Positions 29,106 to 39,422 are shown, counted from the stretch's first letter. The stretch: DNA of 64,000 bases from Stieleria tagensis (GCF_024129865.1 NZ_JAMYFE010000033.1:62001-126000), one strand, 5' to 3'. Translations and numbers: made by a program. Notes: a model not told the origin generated them from the sequence alone.

Positions 29106-30689
29106 TTAGCGCTGATTCCAGAATCGGCGCGCGGCTTGGATGAAGGGAACATAGCGTGCCAATTCATCTGGCGGCAGTTTAAGTAAACGCTGTTCGTAGT
29201 CGCCTAGCCAGTCGCGAAAGAACGACACGCTTTCGGGGGACACACGACGTCGTCCGTCAAATTCGATCCACCAGGGCGCTGTCACCGCGGCCCGGTAGTG
29301 GTCTTCGTACAGCGTCATCACGCGGATGATCACCCAGCCACTTTCTTGCGCCATGATCGGTGGGATCTTTCCTCCGGCTTTGGCAAATTCGTCCAGCCGA
29401 GCGCTGTAGTGAATGCGGTTGTTGTGGATCACTTCCAAGTATTCCACCGGATCCCGCACCGCCAAATTAAGTTCAGGATGCAGTTCCAGGACTTCGCCGG
29501 TCTGGGCTGTGAACACGTGACCAGGAAGTTTGCCGGCCACCAAGGGACGCAGCAGTGGACCGTTGGTTGCAACGCTGACACCGGACCAGACGCCAGCCCA
29601 CCACTCGGATTCACTCTCGGGCAACGTCGGTGATTCAACCTCGCTACTGGATCGGGATCGTGACGTCACATACAGCCGGTTGTATCCCAGTGGCGTCTGG
29701 GCCGACTGGTCACCCCCGCCGGCCAGTGGCACGATCGAAAAACCAGCGTCCAGCAAATGCCGATAGATGGTTTCGGCATAGCGTCCCAGTTGCGTCGACT
29801 CGCCGAGCGAAAACGAGGACTTCATTCGCGAGTCGGCCACTGACAGCACTCGCTTATCCAACCGCAGCCAATCGCCCATCACAAACAGCCCGTCGATTTT
29901 GCCGCTCGCCAGCCAGACCGGCAGTTCCCAGGCAAACGGGTTCTCGATTGCAACCTTCAGGTCAGACCTCTCACCAGCTGACGTTTCCGCGACCAGGTGT
30001 TCAAACGAATTGTCGGGTGCCGTGTCACCCTCGCCCTCTGGGGTTTGTTCTGCGTCTTGTTCAGTGGCTTTTTCTGCGGCGCCAAAGTACATCAGTCCTT
30101 GGTGAGCGTGAACATCGCTGCGGATCCAGATCGGGTCAAACTCGATCGGGTCATCCGAGTCGCGACGTGGGATGGGTTTGGCCGGGCGATCGCCCAGCAC
30201 CGCGGCGACGTGCAGATCTTCGGACGCCATCCGCAGTGGCACGCTGTTGGCTGAGGGGACCACACAGCAATCTCCACTCAACCAGCCCTCGCCGACCATG
30301 TCGACCATTCGCGGCAGGGCCACGGTCTTGTCGTCCAGACTTGTTTTTTCCAGATCAAAGGTTCCGCTGATCACACGGTATTCCGGGCCGCGGACGATGC
30401 GAAACCGATAGCCGCCGTCGGGCAATTCCAATACGGTTTGGCGGTCGACCACCACGCCGATCCCGGCCGGCACGGTCTGCCGAATCGGCATCTGTTTTTC
30501 CGGTCTGCCGGAGTGGTTGGCGGGTGCGGCGCCGCGAAAAAATTCGACACGGGAAATCACCGGTTCGCCGCTCGATTCGTCGTTCAAAATCAGCGTCAGA
30601 GAGCCTCCGGCAGCCGACACGGGGCGGTCCCAAGCCAACAAACACAGCCATCCGGCCACTAAAATCAAAATTTTCCGGCTCGGGTCCAT
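29106..30689 (-). CDS. Secreted CehA/McbA-like protein with a degenerate active site
   Basis: 527 residues with a signal peptide (ILILVAGWLCLLAWDRPVSAAGG). The layout, a beta-sandwich then an alpha/beta domain, recalls the planctomycete CehA/McbA (PHP-like) metallohydrolases. Supporting pieces are GEGWLSGD where the family has GDxHxH, SEDLHVAAVLGD, and WIRSDVHAHQG. The metal-binding His pair expected after GWLSGD is replaced by CCVV, so it may be catalytically dead or a distant structural relative. WAGVWSGVSVATNGPLL and the following region match the family's later blocks. Family assignment is tentative. Confidence 0.75.
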   Translation of the reverse strand: MDPSRKILILVAGWLCLLAWDRPVSAAGGSLTLILNDESSGEPVISRVEFFRGAAPANHSGRPEKQMPIRQTVPAGIGVVVDRQTVLELPDGGYRFRIVRGPEYRVISGTFDLEKTSLDDKTVALPRMVDMVGEGWLSGDCCVVPSANSVPLRMASEDLHVAAVLGDRPAKPIPRRDSDDPIEFDPIWIRSDVHAHQGLMYFGAAEKATEQDAEQTPEGEGDTAPDNSFEHLVAETSAGERSDLKVAIENPFAWELPVWLASGKIDGLFVMGDWLRLDKRVLSVADSRMKSSFSLGESTQLGRYAETIYRHLLDAGFSIVPLAGGGDQSAQTPLGYNRLYVTSRSRSSSEVESPTLPESESEWWAGVWSGVSVATNGPLLRPLVAGKLPGHVFTAQTGEVLELHPELNLAVRDPVEYLEVIHNNRIHYSARLDEFAKAGGKIPPIMAQESGWVIIRVMTLYEDHYRAAVTAPWWIEFDGRRRVSPESVSFFRDWLGDYEQRLLKLPPDELARYVPFIQAARRFWNQR

Positions 30690-30852
30690 CCGTCGAGGTC
30701 TCCAAAAGAGTTCTGGCGCAGGCTTTGCTACGTCTGTTCAAGCTGCCTGGACTGTGCCAAGTTTAGCACGGCATCGGATTTCCGATCGAGGGAAAAACGG
30801 CTCCAGGATCGCCCTGGGAAACACTTGAATGAACGCGTGAGATATTTTTGCC

Positions 30853-31845
30853 GTGGCTGAAGACCTGTATCAAACTCTTGGCGTCACCCGTAGCGCAACC
30901 AAAGACGATATCAAGAAAGCCCATCGCAAGCTGGCACTAAAATTTCACCCGGACAAGAACCCCGGTAAAGACGCCCAGGATCGGTTCAAGCGGATCCAGG
31001 AGGCCTATGACGTCCTGAGCGATGATGAGAAACGCGCCGCCTATGATCGCTATGGGGCCGATTTTGAAAAAGTCCGTGGTGGCGGCTACCAGGGGGCACC
31101 TCCCGGCGGATTCGATGGGCTGGATCTGGAACAGATCTTTGGTGGTGCCGGTCGCCCTGGCGCTGGGCCCGGCGGTGGATCGGGTGGCGGACCCGGCGGC
31201 GGATTTAATTTCGAAGGCGGCTTCGGCGATTTCTTTGAACAGATTCTTGGCGGCGGTGGCGGGGCCCCCCGCGGCGGCGGTCGAGCTCGACCCGCTCCCC
31301 AGCGAGGTCCCCAGCCCGGTGCTACGGTCCGTCATGAACTGGAACTGCCACTCGAGGTGGCCGTTCGCGGTGGCGAAATGGAGTTCTACCTGAACGAAGA
31401 GAAACTGGGGGTAACGATTCCGCCTGGGGTCAGCGACGGTGCCAAGATGCGGCTTCGCCATCAGGGCGGCCCGTCGCCCAATGGTGGCCAGCGAGGTGAT
31501 CTGATTTTGATCATCAAGGTTTCCTCGCATCCCCATTTTCGCCGCAACGGCCAGAACCTGGAATTGACGCTGCCGGTCTCGATTTCCGAAGCCGTGTTGG
31601 GTACCAGCGTCGATGTGCCCACCCCGTCAGGAACCGTCACGTTGACCATCCCAGCCAATAGCAGCGGCGGACGAAAACTACGACTCAAAGGGCAGGGCGT
31701 GCCGTCAAAGTCGGGCACCGCCGGCGACCTGATCGTCACGCTGCAAATCAAAGTGCCTGATTCGATCGATGACGAATCCCAAGCGTTGCTGAAGCAGTTC
31801 GCCGAACGAAATCCACAATCGTTGCGCGACGATCTGGCGTTTTAA
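30853..31845 (+). CDS. DnaJ-type co-chaperone without zinc finger (CbpA-like)
   Basis: 330 residues, GTG start at 30853. The J domain (1-70) has the essential HPD at 32-34 and the helix IV motif [20 protein letters not shown] Gly/Phe-rich linker (about 75-150) is long and nearly pure G/P/A/F. The DnaJ C-terminal substrate-binding domains (about 155-320) contain [11 protein letters not shown]. No CxxCxGxG repeats are present, so it is a class B J-protein like CbpA. It works with DnaK in the cytoplasm. rnpA follows 45 bp downstream. Confidence 0.93.
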   Translation: MAEDLYQTLGVTRSATKDDIKKAHRKLALKFHPDKNPGKDAQDRFKRIQEAYDVLSDDEKRAAYDRYGADFEKVRGGGYQGAPPGGFDGLDLEQIFGGAGRPGAGPGGGSGGGPGGGFNFEGGFGDFFEQILGGGGGAPRGGGRARPAPQRGPQPGATVRHELELPLEVAVRGGEMEFYLNEEKLGVTIPPGVSDGAKMRLRHQGGPSPNGGQRGDLILIIKVSSHPHFRRNGQNLELTLPVSISEAVLGTSVDVPTPSGTVTLTIPANSSGGRKLRLKGQGVPSKSGTAGDLIVTLQIKVPDSIDDESQALLKQFAERNPQSLRDDLAF

Positions 31846-31889
31846 TTCCTTCCCCACGACTTCCGGTCGGTGGCGCGGATCAGTCTGCC

Positions 31890-32267
31890 TTGTCAAACAA
31901 GCCCCACTCGTTTTCGAAACCCAAACGGATCGCTAGCGGTCAAACATTCACGCTGGTGATGCGCCGTGGTGGCTGCGCCGCCGATGATTGTCTGGTCGTG
32001 TTTGCCAAGTCCAACGGGTGCCAAACCGGCACGGAAATTCCCCCCAGCCGACTCGGGGTGACGATTCCCAAAAAGACCGGCAACGCCGTCGTCCGCAATC
32101 GCTGGAAGCGTTGGATCCGCGAATCCTTTCGCACGCAACAATCGCTAATGCCCGCGGGATACGATTTCATCGTACGCCCCAAAAAAGATGCAGTGGGAAG
32201 TTGGTCGCGGATCCAACGCTCGTTGCCCAAGTTGGCCCGGAAAGCTGTCCAACGGATCAAACGATGA
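31890..32267 (+). CDS. rnpA: Ribonuclease P protein component
   Basis: 125 residues with a TTG start at 31890; no ATG or GTG fits better. The RNR signature VVRNRWKRWIRE at about 68-78 is the RNase P protein's RNA-binding motif. SRLGVTIPKKTGNAV precedes it and DFIVRPKK follows, as in the family. It binds the RNase P RNA and helps recognise pre-tRNA leaders. Usually rnpA follows rpmH and precedes yidC; here neither is adjacent and the neighbour is a DnaJ-like gene. Its TGA overlaps the thioesterase ATG (32264-32267). Confidence 0.93.
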   Translation: MSNKPHSFSKPKRIASGQTFTLVMRRGGCAADDCLVVFAKSNGCQTGTEIPPSRLGVTIPKKTGNAVVRNRWKRWIRESFRTQQSLMPAGYDFIVRPKKDAVGSWSRIQRSLPKLARKAVQRIKR

Positions 32268-32662
32268 GAGAACATGCGATCGAACACCGTGTCCGATATG
32301 ACGAGTGCGATCCGATGGGATTCGTGCATCACAGCGTCTATCTGCAGTACTTTGAAATGGGACGCACCGAACTGCTGCGGCAAAGCGGCGGGCGCTATCG
32401 TGACATGGAAGACCGCGGCGAACTGGTTGTCGTGGTCCGCGTCGATTGTCGATACAAAGCGCCGGCACGCTACGACGATTTGATCCAAATCAAGACGCGA
32501 ATCGCCAACGTCACGATGGCAAAGATCGTTCACGAGTACACGGTGACCCGAGACGAGTTGCCGTTGGTCACAGCCACCGTGACACTGGCCGTCATCGATC
32601 GCCAAGGACAACTGCAGCGGGTGCCACAGGACCTGCTGGATCAATACGGCGACGAAGGGTGA
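32264..32662 (+). CDS. Acyl-CoA thioesterase, 4HBT (YbgC/FadM-like) family
   Basis: 132 residues starting at the ATG that overlaps the rnpA stop. The hotdog-fold signature VRYDECDPMGFVHHSVYLQYFE at about 9-30 contains the catalytic Asp and His of the 4-hydroxybenzoyl-CoA/YbgC group; the rest of the fold is complete (VVVVRVDCRYKAPARYDD). It hydrolyses acyl-CoA thioesters in the cytoplasm; substrate chain length cannot be inferred. Translational coupling to rnpA is unusual but clear from the ATGA overlap. Confidence 0.93.
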   Translation: MREHAIEHRVRYDECDPMGFVHHSVYLQYFEMGRTELLRQSGGRYRDMEDRGELVVVVRVDCRYKAPARYDDLIQIKTRIANVTMAKIVHEYTVTRDELPLVTATVTLAVIDRQGQLQRVPQDLLDQYGDEG

Positions 32663-32687
32663 ACCGCAACCATTTGCGGTTCTCCGT

Positions 32688-32741
32688 TGGTGTGGAGGAT
32701 TGATCCGACTTGACGCACGGTCGGATCAATCCTCCACACCA
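32688..32741. repeat. Inverted repeat, full hairpin copy of the GTGTGGAGGAT family
   Basis: Two 22-bp arms (TGGTGTGGAGGATTGATCCGA plus C, and its exact complement) are separated by 10 bases. Compared with the 55081-55157 copy, both arms carry the same complementary change (GATTGATCC for GATTTATCC), so pairing is preserved. It lies between convergent genes and could also act as a terminator. Confidence 0.88.
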
Positions 32742-32750
32742 GCGCGCACC

Positions 32751-32774
32751 GTTGGAGTTCACGCTTTAGCGTGT
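32751..32774. repeat. Dispersed GTTGGAGTTCACGCTTTAGCGTG repeat
   Basis: Matches the core unit of the tandem array at 61981-62250. The CACGCTTTAGCGTG part is a short hairpin. It covers the last codons and stop of the ABC permease (ends 32766), so the repeat forms part of the coding end. Confidence 0.75.
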
Positions 32775-34445
32775 CGGGCCAGCCAGCTGCTCCGCTGCCC
32801 GGACCGCTCGACGAGCCACGATGCGTTTGACAACGACATCGACCACGGCGCCGGCCAAAATCACGATCCCGATGATGGCAAATTCCAGTTTGGTACTGAT
32901 GCCTAGAATGTTGATCGCGTTGTACAGCACACGCATCACTGCGGCGCCAATCACCACTCCCAAGATATTGCCTTCGCCGCCACGCAAACTGCAGCCGCCC
33001 AACACTGCTGCCGCGATGGCATACAGTTCGTAAAAATTGCCGAATCCCGAGGGCTGGACCGAGTTGACGTCTAACGCAAACAGGACGCCGCCCAAGCCGG
33101 CTGCTAAACCGCACAGGACATAAGCAACCACGATCATCCGTTTGGTATTGATTCCACTGTAGCGTGCCGCTTCCTCGTTGCGTCCCAGCGCCAATAGATA
33201 GCGACCGTACACTGTGCGGTTCAAGAAAACCGATGCGGCGATCGCAAGCACGATCAACACCAGCATGGGCATCGGAACCATCGTCGCCGCCAGATGGGTC
33301 TGACCGGCCAATGTCATCACCGCGGTGGTCACCAAAAACGGAATCAATGCTTTGGCTTTGGGACTGGCCGCCGCGGCGACCGAGATCAACCAGCCGATCG
33401 AACCGATCACGCTGCCGACCACCACGAAAACGATCAGCATCAACAGGGTCTTCAGCAATGATCCTGTGACCTGTACGGCACCGACCTGCCAGACGTCATC
33501 GTCGACTGCACTGCGATACAGAGGCACCAATTGCCAAACGCAGTAGAACAAGCACAACGACGAAACGATCACTGTGACCAATGGCCATCGCACACGCCGC
33601 GCGCCGCTATGTCCGGACGCCCAGCCCCAGTACAAAAACAAGCTGACAGTGGGGACAAACAACAGCGCGCCCAAATACTTCATGACCGTGCTTGGCATCA
33701 TCTGTCCCTCGGCCGAGACATGGATCCCCAGACCTCGCACCTGATAGCCGGCCATTTGGAACAGCGCTGTGCCGGGGCCTGATTCCCAACCCAGCCAAAA
33801 TCGAGACGATCCGACGAGCGCTAATAAAATGCCAATCACCGGGGTCGACCAGGCTGAAATCCAGGCGGCCGCAGTCGCCGGTTGTGCCGTTTCCAATGAT
33901 TGCCGGCGATAGCGACGCAGTTTCCAAACGCCGTAGACCGCCAGAATGATCCCGCCTAACAACAGCATCGTCGCCCAACTGCAGGGTTTCCCGATCGCCA
34001 GTAACCGTAGGCTGTCATCGTAGTCCTGGCCAAATCCCAGCGTGTTGTCGTCGGTGATCCAGCGTGCCAGTCCGCGATAGAACAACAATCCACACAGCGT
34101 GACCACAAAGGGTTGTAGATCCAATCGTGTGATCAACAATCCATGCAGCAAGCCGATTCCCCCGGCGACCGCGATGACGATCAAGACCGACCAGAACGAT
34201 GACACGCCATATTCGGTCACCAACATCGGCAACAAACAGGCGACCAATCCGACCACCGATCCGATCGATAAATCGATCCCGCCAGTGATGATCACAAACG
34301 CAACGCCGATCGACAGAATGCCGAACAAGGCGCTCCAACGGGTGATGTTGTACAGGTTGTATTCACTAATAAAACTGTCGCTCATCACCGTCGTGAATAA
34401 ACACACGAACAGCAACAGTCCAAAGATGCCAAGGATTTTATTCAT
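32766..34445 (-). CDS. Sugar ABC transporter permease with internal expansion
   Basis: 559 residues; RbsC-type permeases are usually about 320-340. The N-terminal 130 residues match the family ([16 protein letters not shown], near 55-72). The C-terminal 160 also match ([24 protein letters not shown] split across a helix; [14 protein letters not shown]). Between them, about 200 extra residues carry four or five more hydrophobic segments. It would form the membrane channel for the ATPase and binding protein encoded upstream with 4-bp overlaps. The insert is not a frameshift, because the frame is continuous and codon use is unchanged. The effect of the insert is unknown. Confidence 0.92.
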   Translation of the reverse strand: MNKILGIFGLLLFVCLFTTVMSDSFISEYNLYNITRWSALFGILSIGVAFVIITGGIDLSIGSVVGLVACLLPMLVTEYGVSSFWSVLIVIAVAGGIGLLHGLLITRLDLQPFVVTLCGLLFYRGLARWITDDNTLGFGQDYDDSLRLLAIGKPCSWATMLLLGGIILAVYGVWKLRRYRRQSLETAQPATAAAWISAWSTPVIGILLALVGSSRFWLGWESGPGTALFQMAGYQVRGLGIHVSAEGQMMPSTVMKYLGALLFVPTVSLFLYWGWASGHSGARRVRWPLVTVIVSSLCLFYCVWQLVPLYRSAVDDDVWQVGAVQVTGSLLKTLLMLIVFVVVGSVIGSIGWLISVAAAASPKAKALIPFLVTTAVMTLAGQTHLAATMVPMPMLVLIVLAIAASVFLNRTVYGRYLLALGRNEEAARYSGINTKRMIVVAYVLCGLAAGLGGVLFALDVNSVQPSGFGNFYELYAIAAAVLGGCSLRGGEGNILGVVIGAAVMRVLYNAINILGISTKLEFAIIGIVILAGAVVDVVVKRIVARRAVRAAEQLAGPTR

Positions 34446-36007
34446 TCGGTTGTCACTAACCCGGTTGCCAAATTCATGATCGATTCTTCGCAGATGTCAT
34501 CGCCAACCAATTGGCCGGTTAGCTTGCCTTCGTGCATGACCAATGTTCTGTCACTCATCCCGATCACTTCTTCGAGTTCACTGGAAACAAACAGAATCGC
34601 TAGCCCGTCAGCGGCCAAGCTTTCCATCAGCCGGTAAATTTCTTCTTTGGCCCCGATGTCGATCCCCCGTGTCGGTTCATCCAACAGTAGGATCTTGGGA
34701 TTCATCGCCAGCCATTTCCCCAAGACGACTTTTTGCTGATTGCCGCCGGACAGGTAACCGGCGATCTGTTGCTGGGAGGGTGTTTTGATCCGCAGCCGTT
34801 GGATGCTGTTGCTTGTGTCTTGGTACTCGGCATCGGAATTGATCCAAACACCACCGCCGGCCTTGTCCGCCAGACTGGCCAGCGAGACATTCGACTGGAC
34901 CGAAAAATCGATGATCAGCCCCTGTTCTTTGCGGTCTTCGGGAACCAGCCCCATGCCGCTGGAAATGGCATCCGCAGGACAATGCAATTGAATCAGTTGG
35001 CCGTCGATTTCAACCTGTCCCGACAATGCTTCGGTGATGCCAAACAGACACCGCAGCAACTCCGTTCGTCCGGCTCCGACCAATCCCGCCAACCCCACGA
35101 TTTCGCCCGGCATCACCTGGAACGATAGACGATGGTTGGGATGTTCCGGAACGACCAACCGCGTGACCTTCAGTGCGGGCAGTGAATACTGGGACGGTGT
35201 GGAATCGCTGCGAATTGAATCCTGGTAAAGCTGGGTGCGTTGGTAAAACCGTGAAACATCGCGACCGACCATGCGGCTGACCATCGCATCATGTTGGATC
35301 GCATCGCCAATCAGTTCACCTGCATTTTCGCCGTCACGCATCACCAAGACACGATCGGCCAAACATTCGATCTCAGCCAACCGGTGCGAGATATAGATCA
35401 CGCTGACGCCACGCGCTCGCAACCCTTTGACGGCGGTGAACAACGCTTCGGCTTCTTTTTGGGACAGACTGCTGGTCGGTTCATCCATGATCAGAATCCG
35501 CGCATCGATCGACAGCGCCTTGGCGATTTCCACCATCTGTTGACGGCCGATTGTCAGGTCACGCACCAATGTTGACGGGTCGACGTCCAACCCGACCGAT
35601 GCAAGGTGCCGTCGTGATTCGCGCTCGATCGTTTGCTGGTCGATCAATCCGAATCGCGTCGGTTCTCGCCCCAAGAAGATGTTGGCTGCGACCGACAAGT
35701 TATCCGACAGGTTCAGTTCCTGGTGAATCAACGTGATCCCCAGTCGCATCGCGCTGGCGACACTGCCCAGCGACTGCGGTTTGCCGTCGACCAAAATCTG
35801 ACCAGCGTCGGCGGATTGGACTCCGGCCAAGATTTTCATCAACGTGCTTTTGCCAGCGCCGTTTTCACCCACCAACGCCAGCACTTCGCCGGCGGCCAAC
35901 GTGAGATCGATTTGGTGGAGCGCGCGGACGCCGGGAAAACGCTTGCAGAGCGAGCGGACCTCTAGCAGTGCGGGTTCACCGACGGGGTGTGCTGCCGAAA
36001 CCGTCAC
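34442..36007 (-). CDS. Sugar ABC transporter ATP-binding protein (RbsA/MglA-like)
   Basis: 521 residues with two ABC domains. The first has Walker [10 protein letters not shown] (48-56) and Walker [12 protein letters not shown]. The second has the degenerate Walker [11 protein letters not shown] typical of the family, signature [15 protein letters not shown], and Walker [15 protein letters not shown]. It energises import of a monosaccharide; ribose, xylose, galactose or inositol are all possible. It overlaps the genes on both sides by ATGA, fixing the operon order binding protein, ATPase, permease. Confidence 0.95.
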   Translation of the reverse strand: MTVSAAHPVGEPALLEVRSLCKRFPGVRALHQIDLTLAAGEVLALVGENGAGKSTLMKILAGVQSADAGQILVDGKPQSLGSVASAMRLGITLIHQELNLSDNLSVAANIFLGREPTRFGLIDQQTIERESRRHLASVGLDVDPSTLVRDLTIGRQQMVEIAKALSIDARILIMDEPTSSLSQKEAEALFTAVKGLRARGVSVIYISHRLAEIECLADRVLVMRDGENAGELIGDAIQHDAMVSRMVGRDVSRFYQRTQLYQDSIRSDSTPSQYSLPALKVTRLVVPEHPNHRLSFQVMPGEIVGLAGLVGAGRTELLRCLFGITEALSGQVEIDGQLIQLHCPADAISSGMGLVPEDRKEQGLIIDFSVQSNVSLASLADKAGGGVWINSDAEYQDTSNSIQRLRIKTPSQQQIAGYLSGGNQQKVVLGKWLAMNPKILLLDEPTRGIDIGAKEEIYRLMESLAADGLAILFVSSELEEVIGMSDRTLVMHEGKLTGQLVGDDICEESIMNLATGLVTTE

Positions 36008-37107
36008 TTGGTCGCCGCACCCGATTCAGCTTGGCGAATCAACGCTTTCAGTTCATCCCAGAATTCGTCCACGTTGTCTTGGCGGATCGATCGCGCGGGG
36101 ATGTGAATGATTCCGCCCTCTGGGATCGCGGATTGGTCACCCGCCGCCAGTTTGGTCAGCATCTCAACGGATTTGTAACCGTACTGATAGGGGTTTTGCA
36201 CGACGGTGCCATAACAGTCACCCATCTGGATCGCCTGCAACGTGCGATCGTCTTCGTCGAAGCCGACGACTTTGATTTGGTCCTGTTTGCCGGCACCCCG
36301 AATCGCTTCGATAATGTTGGGCGGGTTGTAGGCGAACAATCCGACCATGCAACTGACGTTGGGGTATTTGGCGATTGCATCCTCGGCACGACTTTTGGCC
36401 TGGGCGAAATCGAAGTTGTCGGTTCGCGTGTCCAATACCGTGTACTTGTCGCCCTTGAGGACTTGGTCGGCCGGATCAAACGCTCGCTGAGGGTCATTGG
36501 ATCGATCCAGCAATTCGTCGATGATGCCTTGGCGTCGTTGGTCGGCGTTGAGTTGCCCGAGTCGGCCGACAAAGATGATCACTTCACCGCCATCGGGAAT
36601 GGCTTCCTTGATCAGTTTGCCACACATCCGCCCGGCGTCGTAGTTGTTCATGCCGATGTAGGCCAAGCGGTTGGATTTTGGCGCGTCGGAATCTTGTGTG
36701 ATCAAGTTGGTGGACGCGGCGAGTTCGTTCAAAATACCGGTTTGGTTTTCCGGGTTGATCGGACTGACCGCGACCCCGGCCAAGTTCATCGAATTGAGTT
36801 CTTCGAGCATCCGTTTTTGCTCCGCCGCGCCATCGGGCATACGGACCAAGCATTCCACCCCCAGATCTTTCGCTGCGGCTTGGCAACCGGCTTCGGCGAT
36901 CACCCAGAAAGAAGCGATGCCATTGGTGACATAGGCAACCCGCGTCTGATCTCCATCGTTTTGTTTGACGTCCGACGCCGCCGGTTGATCACTCGCGCCC
37001 GCCGCGTTGTCGGCGGTGGAATCGATTTTTTCAATCTTGCAACCGGCAGTCAGCATTCCCAGAGCGACCAGCAGCAATCCGCTACAGAGAAACAGGTTTG
37101 TTCGCAT
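36004..37107 (-). CDS. Sugar ABC transporter substrate-binding lipoprotein
   Basis: 367 residues from the ATG at 37107. The lipobox LTAGC places the lipidated Cys at residue 23; the longer upstream frame lacks this logic. A periplasmic binding protein type 1 fold (Peripla_BP_4, RbsB-like) follows: [19 protein letters not shown] near the start, [16 protein letters not shown] in the middle, [18 protein letters not shown] near the end. It delivers sugar to the ABC permease. It is the first gene of the operon; the region up to 37431 should hold its promoter. Confidence 0.93.
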   Translation of the reverse strand: MRTNLFLCSGLLLVALGMLTAGCKIEKIDSTADNAAGASDQPAASDVKQNDGDQTRVAYVTNGIASFWVIAEAGCQAAAKDLGVECLVRMPDGAAEQKRMLEELNSMNLAGVAVSPINPENQTGILNELAASTNLITQDSDAPKSNRLAYIGMNNYDAGRMCGKLIKEAIPDGGEVIIFVGRLGQLNADQRRQGIIDELLDRSNDPQRAFDPADQVLKGDKYTVLDTRTDNFDFAQAKSRAEDAIAKYPNVSCMVGLFAYNPPNIIEAIRGAGKQDQIKVVGFDEDDRTLQAIQMGDCYGTVVQNPYQYGYKSVEMLTKLAAGDQSAIPEGGIIHIPARSIRQDNVDEFWDELKALIRQAESGAATK

Positions 37108-37431
37108 CACGACAAGAAACCAAAGGAGTGGGGGAAACCAGGCAACGCAATGTCGCCGCAGCGTCGTTAGTTTAACCCGAATGGGGCTAGCGAGTGTAAG
37201 TTTGACGCGTTGCACTCGCAAGCTTCAGGGTCGGCATGACCGGTAAATCAAGCAAGCTCTGCGGGATTGATTGGGATTCAGGGCGTGGTCTCGATAGAGA
37301 GCTGGTGCCGCAATCTCAACCTAGCCGATACGGACAACCTAACAGGTCGCATCGATGCCCTCTCCGGCTCCGTCGCCCTCCCGCGCCGCATTGGTGCGAC
37401 CTGGCACCCGCTTATCTGGAGATCAATCGCT
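37108..37431. other. Divergent intergenic region between ABC operon and histidine kinase
   Basis: 324 bases with no supported gene. An inverted repeat GCGAGTG/CACTCGC (37190-37196 and 37213-37219) sits about 85 bases upstream of the binding-protein start and is a possible operator. The right half is an open frame continuous with the kinase, so the kinase could start earlier. Confidence 0.45.
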
Positions 37432-38934
37432 GTGACTTTCACTGCCCCGCTGCCGCCAAGTGGCCATCCTCTCGAAAACTGCGTCGTTCCAAGCATCGCG
37501 GCAGCTCGATCGGAGCGGCCGGTGGAAAGGCCCGCTCCCGCTGTCCATGACGAGTGTGACTTTCACTCCGATAGCAGTGCGTCGCGATTGATCAGCGAGA
37601 CGGCGCACGATCTGCGTGCCCCGTTGGCGACGATTCGCGAAGCGGTGCGGTTGGTTCGCGATGGTGATCTGGGGTTCGTTTCGACGTCGCAACGCGAATG
37701 TTTGTCGGCTGCGATCGATCAATGCAATTGTGCGAGCCAATTGGTCGACGAGATGGTCCACACACGGCAGTTCGAATCAGGATTTCCCAATGCCCGCCGG
37801 GGCTGGATCTTGATTGATGATTTGCGTCGCAGCGTCGAAGCGACCCTGCAGCCCTGGGTCATGCCGCGGGGAATTCACTTGCTGTGGGACGGGCCGTTTG
37901 AGCAGGGTGTCGGTGTCTATGCCGACCCCACGTTGATCCGCCGGCTGATCGTCAATTTGGCCAACAATGCGATCCGTGTCACCCGCGACGGCCGACCGGT
38001 TTTGATTCGCGCCCGATCGGACGACCAACGCGGCATGATGACTTGGTCGATCGTCGACCAGGGAAATGGTATCGAAGCTTCGGACATGGAATTGATCGCT
38101 GCCGGGAAATCACCGGCGCGCAGCACCGGCGGGTTGGGATTGATGATCAGTCGGCAACTTGCCGCGGCCCACTTCTCCACGCTGCGAATCGAATCGCGCG
38201 TCGGCACCGGCACGGCGGTCAGTTTTCAAACGCCGATCGGTGGCCCCGCATCGGTCTCCGCAGCATGGACGAAATGGCGCTCGGGGTTGATCGCGCCAGA
38301 GCGGCAAACCATCGAGCAGCAACACCAGCAGGTGCACAATGTGTTGCCGGCCAGAGTCGTGCCGTCGACGGCATCACGTCAGAGTGATGTGATTCATCCG
38401 CCGCGCCGAGTCCGCATCGACGTGCCATCGCTGGCGGTGGAGTTGGCGGTCAGCGAGCATCAGCCCGCGTTTCCTGATCAACTGCTATTGACGACGGTTT
38501 CGATCGGAGCGGCCACCCAAGCTGCCAATACCAATGCGTTTGACGAATTGTTGCAGCGGTCGATCCGCATCACCGAGTTTGCCTACCGTGCGGGACGTCG
38601 CAATTGGGTGATTGCCTGGGACGCTGATCGCGAAACGGCATTGCGAAAACGAGCCGAATTGGAGCTGACGCTTCGCAACGAGCTGCAAGGCATTCGGCTG
38701 ACCTGGGGAAAATTCTCGCTCGTTCCGATTGCGACCAGCAGCGATAGCTTGCCGGGTGGATCACTGGTCAGTCGGCTCTGTGATCTGATGGTCCGCCAAT
38801 CCTTTAGCGCTTCCCGGCGGCAGATGCCCGACGGCAACCGGATGCGGTTGGGGGCCCCCATGATTTCTCCCTCGCCCGGCGCCGAAAGTCGACTGGAAAC
38901 CGAAGTCCAGCGAATTTGCCGGCGACGCTTGTAG
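37432..38934 (+). CDS. Soluble sensor histidine kinase with GGDEF-like C-terminal tail
   Basis: 500 residues from the GTG at 37432, chosen because TGGAG lies ten bases upstream; a TTG at 37267 would add 55 residues. The HisKA box ISETAHDLRAPLATI has the phospho-accepting His at 59. The ATPase domain has an N box (NLANNAIRV), G1 (VDQGNGIE) and G2 (GGLGLMIS). A variable linker follows, then about 150 residues ending VSIGAATQ...ITEFAYRAGRRNWV, which resembles the end of GGDEF domains (SIGvA..ALYxAKxxGRN), though no GG[DE]EF motif is present. No membrane segment and no response regulator are adjacent. Confidence 0.85.
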   Translation: MTFTAPLPPSGHPLENCVVPSIAAARSERPVERPAPAVHDECDFHSDSSASRLISETAHDLRAPLATIREAVRLVRDGDLGFVSTSQRECLSAAIDQCNCASQLVDEMVHTRQFESGFPNARRGWILIDDLRRSVEATLQPWVMPRGIHLLWDGPFEQGVGVYADPTLIRRLIVNLANNAIRVTRDGRPVLIRARSDDQRGMMTWSIVDQGNGIEASDMELIAAGKSPARSTGGLGLMISRQLAAAHFSTLRIESRVGTGTAVSFQTPIGGPASVSAAWTKWRSGLIAPERQTIEQQHQQVHNVLPARVVPSTASRQSDVIHPPRRVRIDVPSLAVELAVSEHQPAFPDQLLLTTVSIGAATQAANTNAFDELLQRSIRITEFAYRAGRRNWVIAWDADRETALRKRAELELTLRNELQGIRLTWGKFSLVPIATSSDSLPGGSLVSRLCDLMVRQSFSASRRQMPDGNRMRLGAPMISPSPGAESRLETEVQRICRRRL

Positions 38935-38953
38935 AATCAATTCACCTGTGCAA

Positions 38954-39004
38954 GCACCACGATCCGACCGGCAATTGACGCAGCAAGCGCAAGGGGTGAG
39001 TGAC
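38954..39004. repeat. tRNA-His 3'-flank repeat, outermost copy
   Basis: Fifty of 51 bases match 40246-40296. The copy contains the sequence just downstream of tRNA-His and the last dozen bases of the tRNA, then diverges at 39005. With the 40246 copy it brackets the MazF-like module as a direct repeat 1.29 kb apart. Confidence 0.85.
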
Positions 39005-39044
39005 AGACGTTTGCCACTCGCTATGTCGCCCAGAACCACAGCTG

Positions 39045-39422
39045 TCAGGTGTCGCCACTGGCTTTTTTTGATTGGTAGTTCTCTTTGACTCGTCGAAGAA
39101 TTGCATTGTAAAGCACGGTCGGAACGTTTCCGGTTCGATCCTGAATTTCATCGACAGGGATCCTCTCAAACCAGGTGCAAATCACTGCCGTCTTACAACG
39201 AAGGCCCGTGCGACTTGGGGTGTCCGATGAAGTCGAGTAGGGCAGTTGGATGACATCAGGGCGAAGTAAATCGGTGTCGTTGAACTTCGTGGTCCCAGCT
39301 ACAACGATACAGACCTCGCCATTTTCGGTGAGGTCAACCACGACTGCAGGGCGAATTTTTTCGTTTCCGCCTTGCGGATCCAATAACTTCACCCACACGA
39401 CATCGCCTCGAGCTACTTCCAC
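39045..39422 (-). CDS. MazF/PemK-like toxin
   Basis: 125 residues from the GTG at 39422; the longer upstream frame only overlaps the preceding gene. The start VEVARGDVVWVKLLDP and NEKIRPAVVV match the MazF/PemK fold, whose toxins cut RNA at short motifs. Later blocks are LLRPDVIQLPY and CTWFERIPVDEI. The conserved Arg of RPAVVV is present. It follows the 151-residue unknown gene by 5 bp on the same strand, the position usually held by an antitoxin. It lies between direct repeats of the tRNA-His flank, so it belongs to mobile DNA. Confidence 0.8.
   Translation of the reverse strand: MEVARGDVVWVKLLDPQGGNEKIRPAVVVDLTENGEVCIVVAGTTKFNDTDLLRPDVIQLPYSTSSDTPSRTGLRCKTAVICTWFERIPVDEIQDRTGNVPTVLYNAILRRVKENYQSKKASGDT

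Noticed and set aside
31988-32263. N-terminal extension of the thioesterase
   Set aside because: It lies entirely inside rnpA in another frame; the ATGA overlap defines the start at 32264.
32688-32741. Only a transcription terminator
   Set aside because: Position fits a terminator, but near-identical copies elsewhere and the lack of a T tract show it is a repeat family; termination may be secondary.
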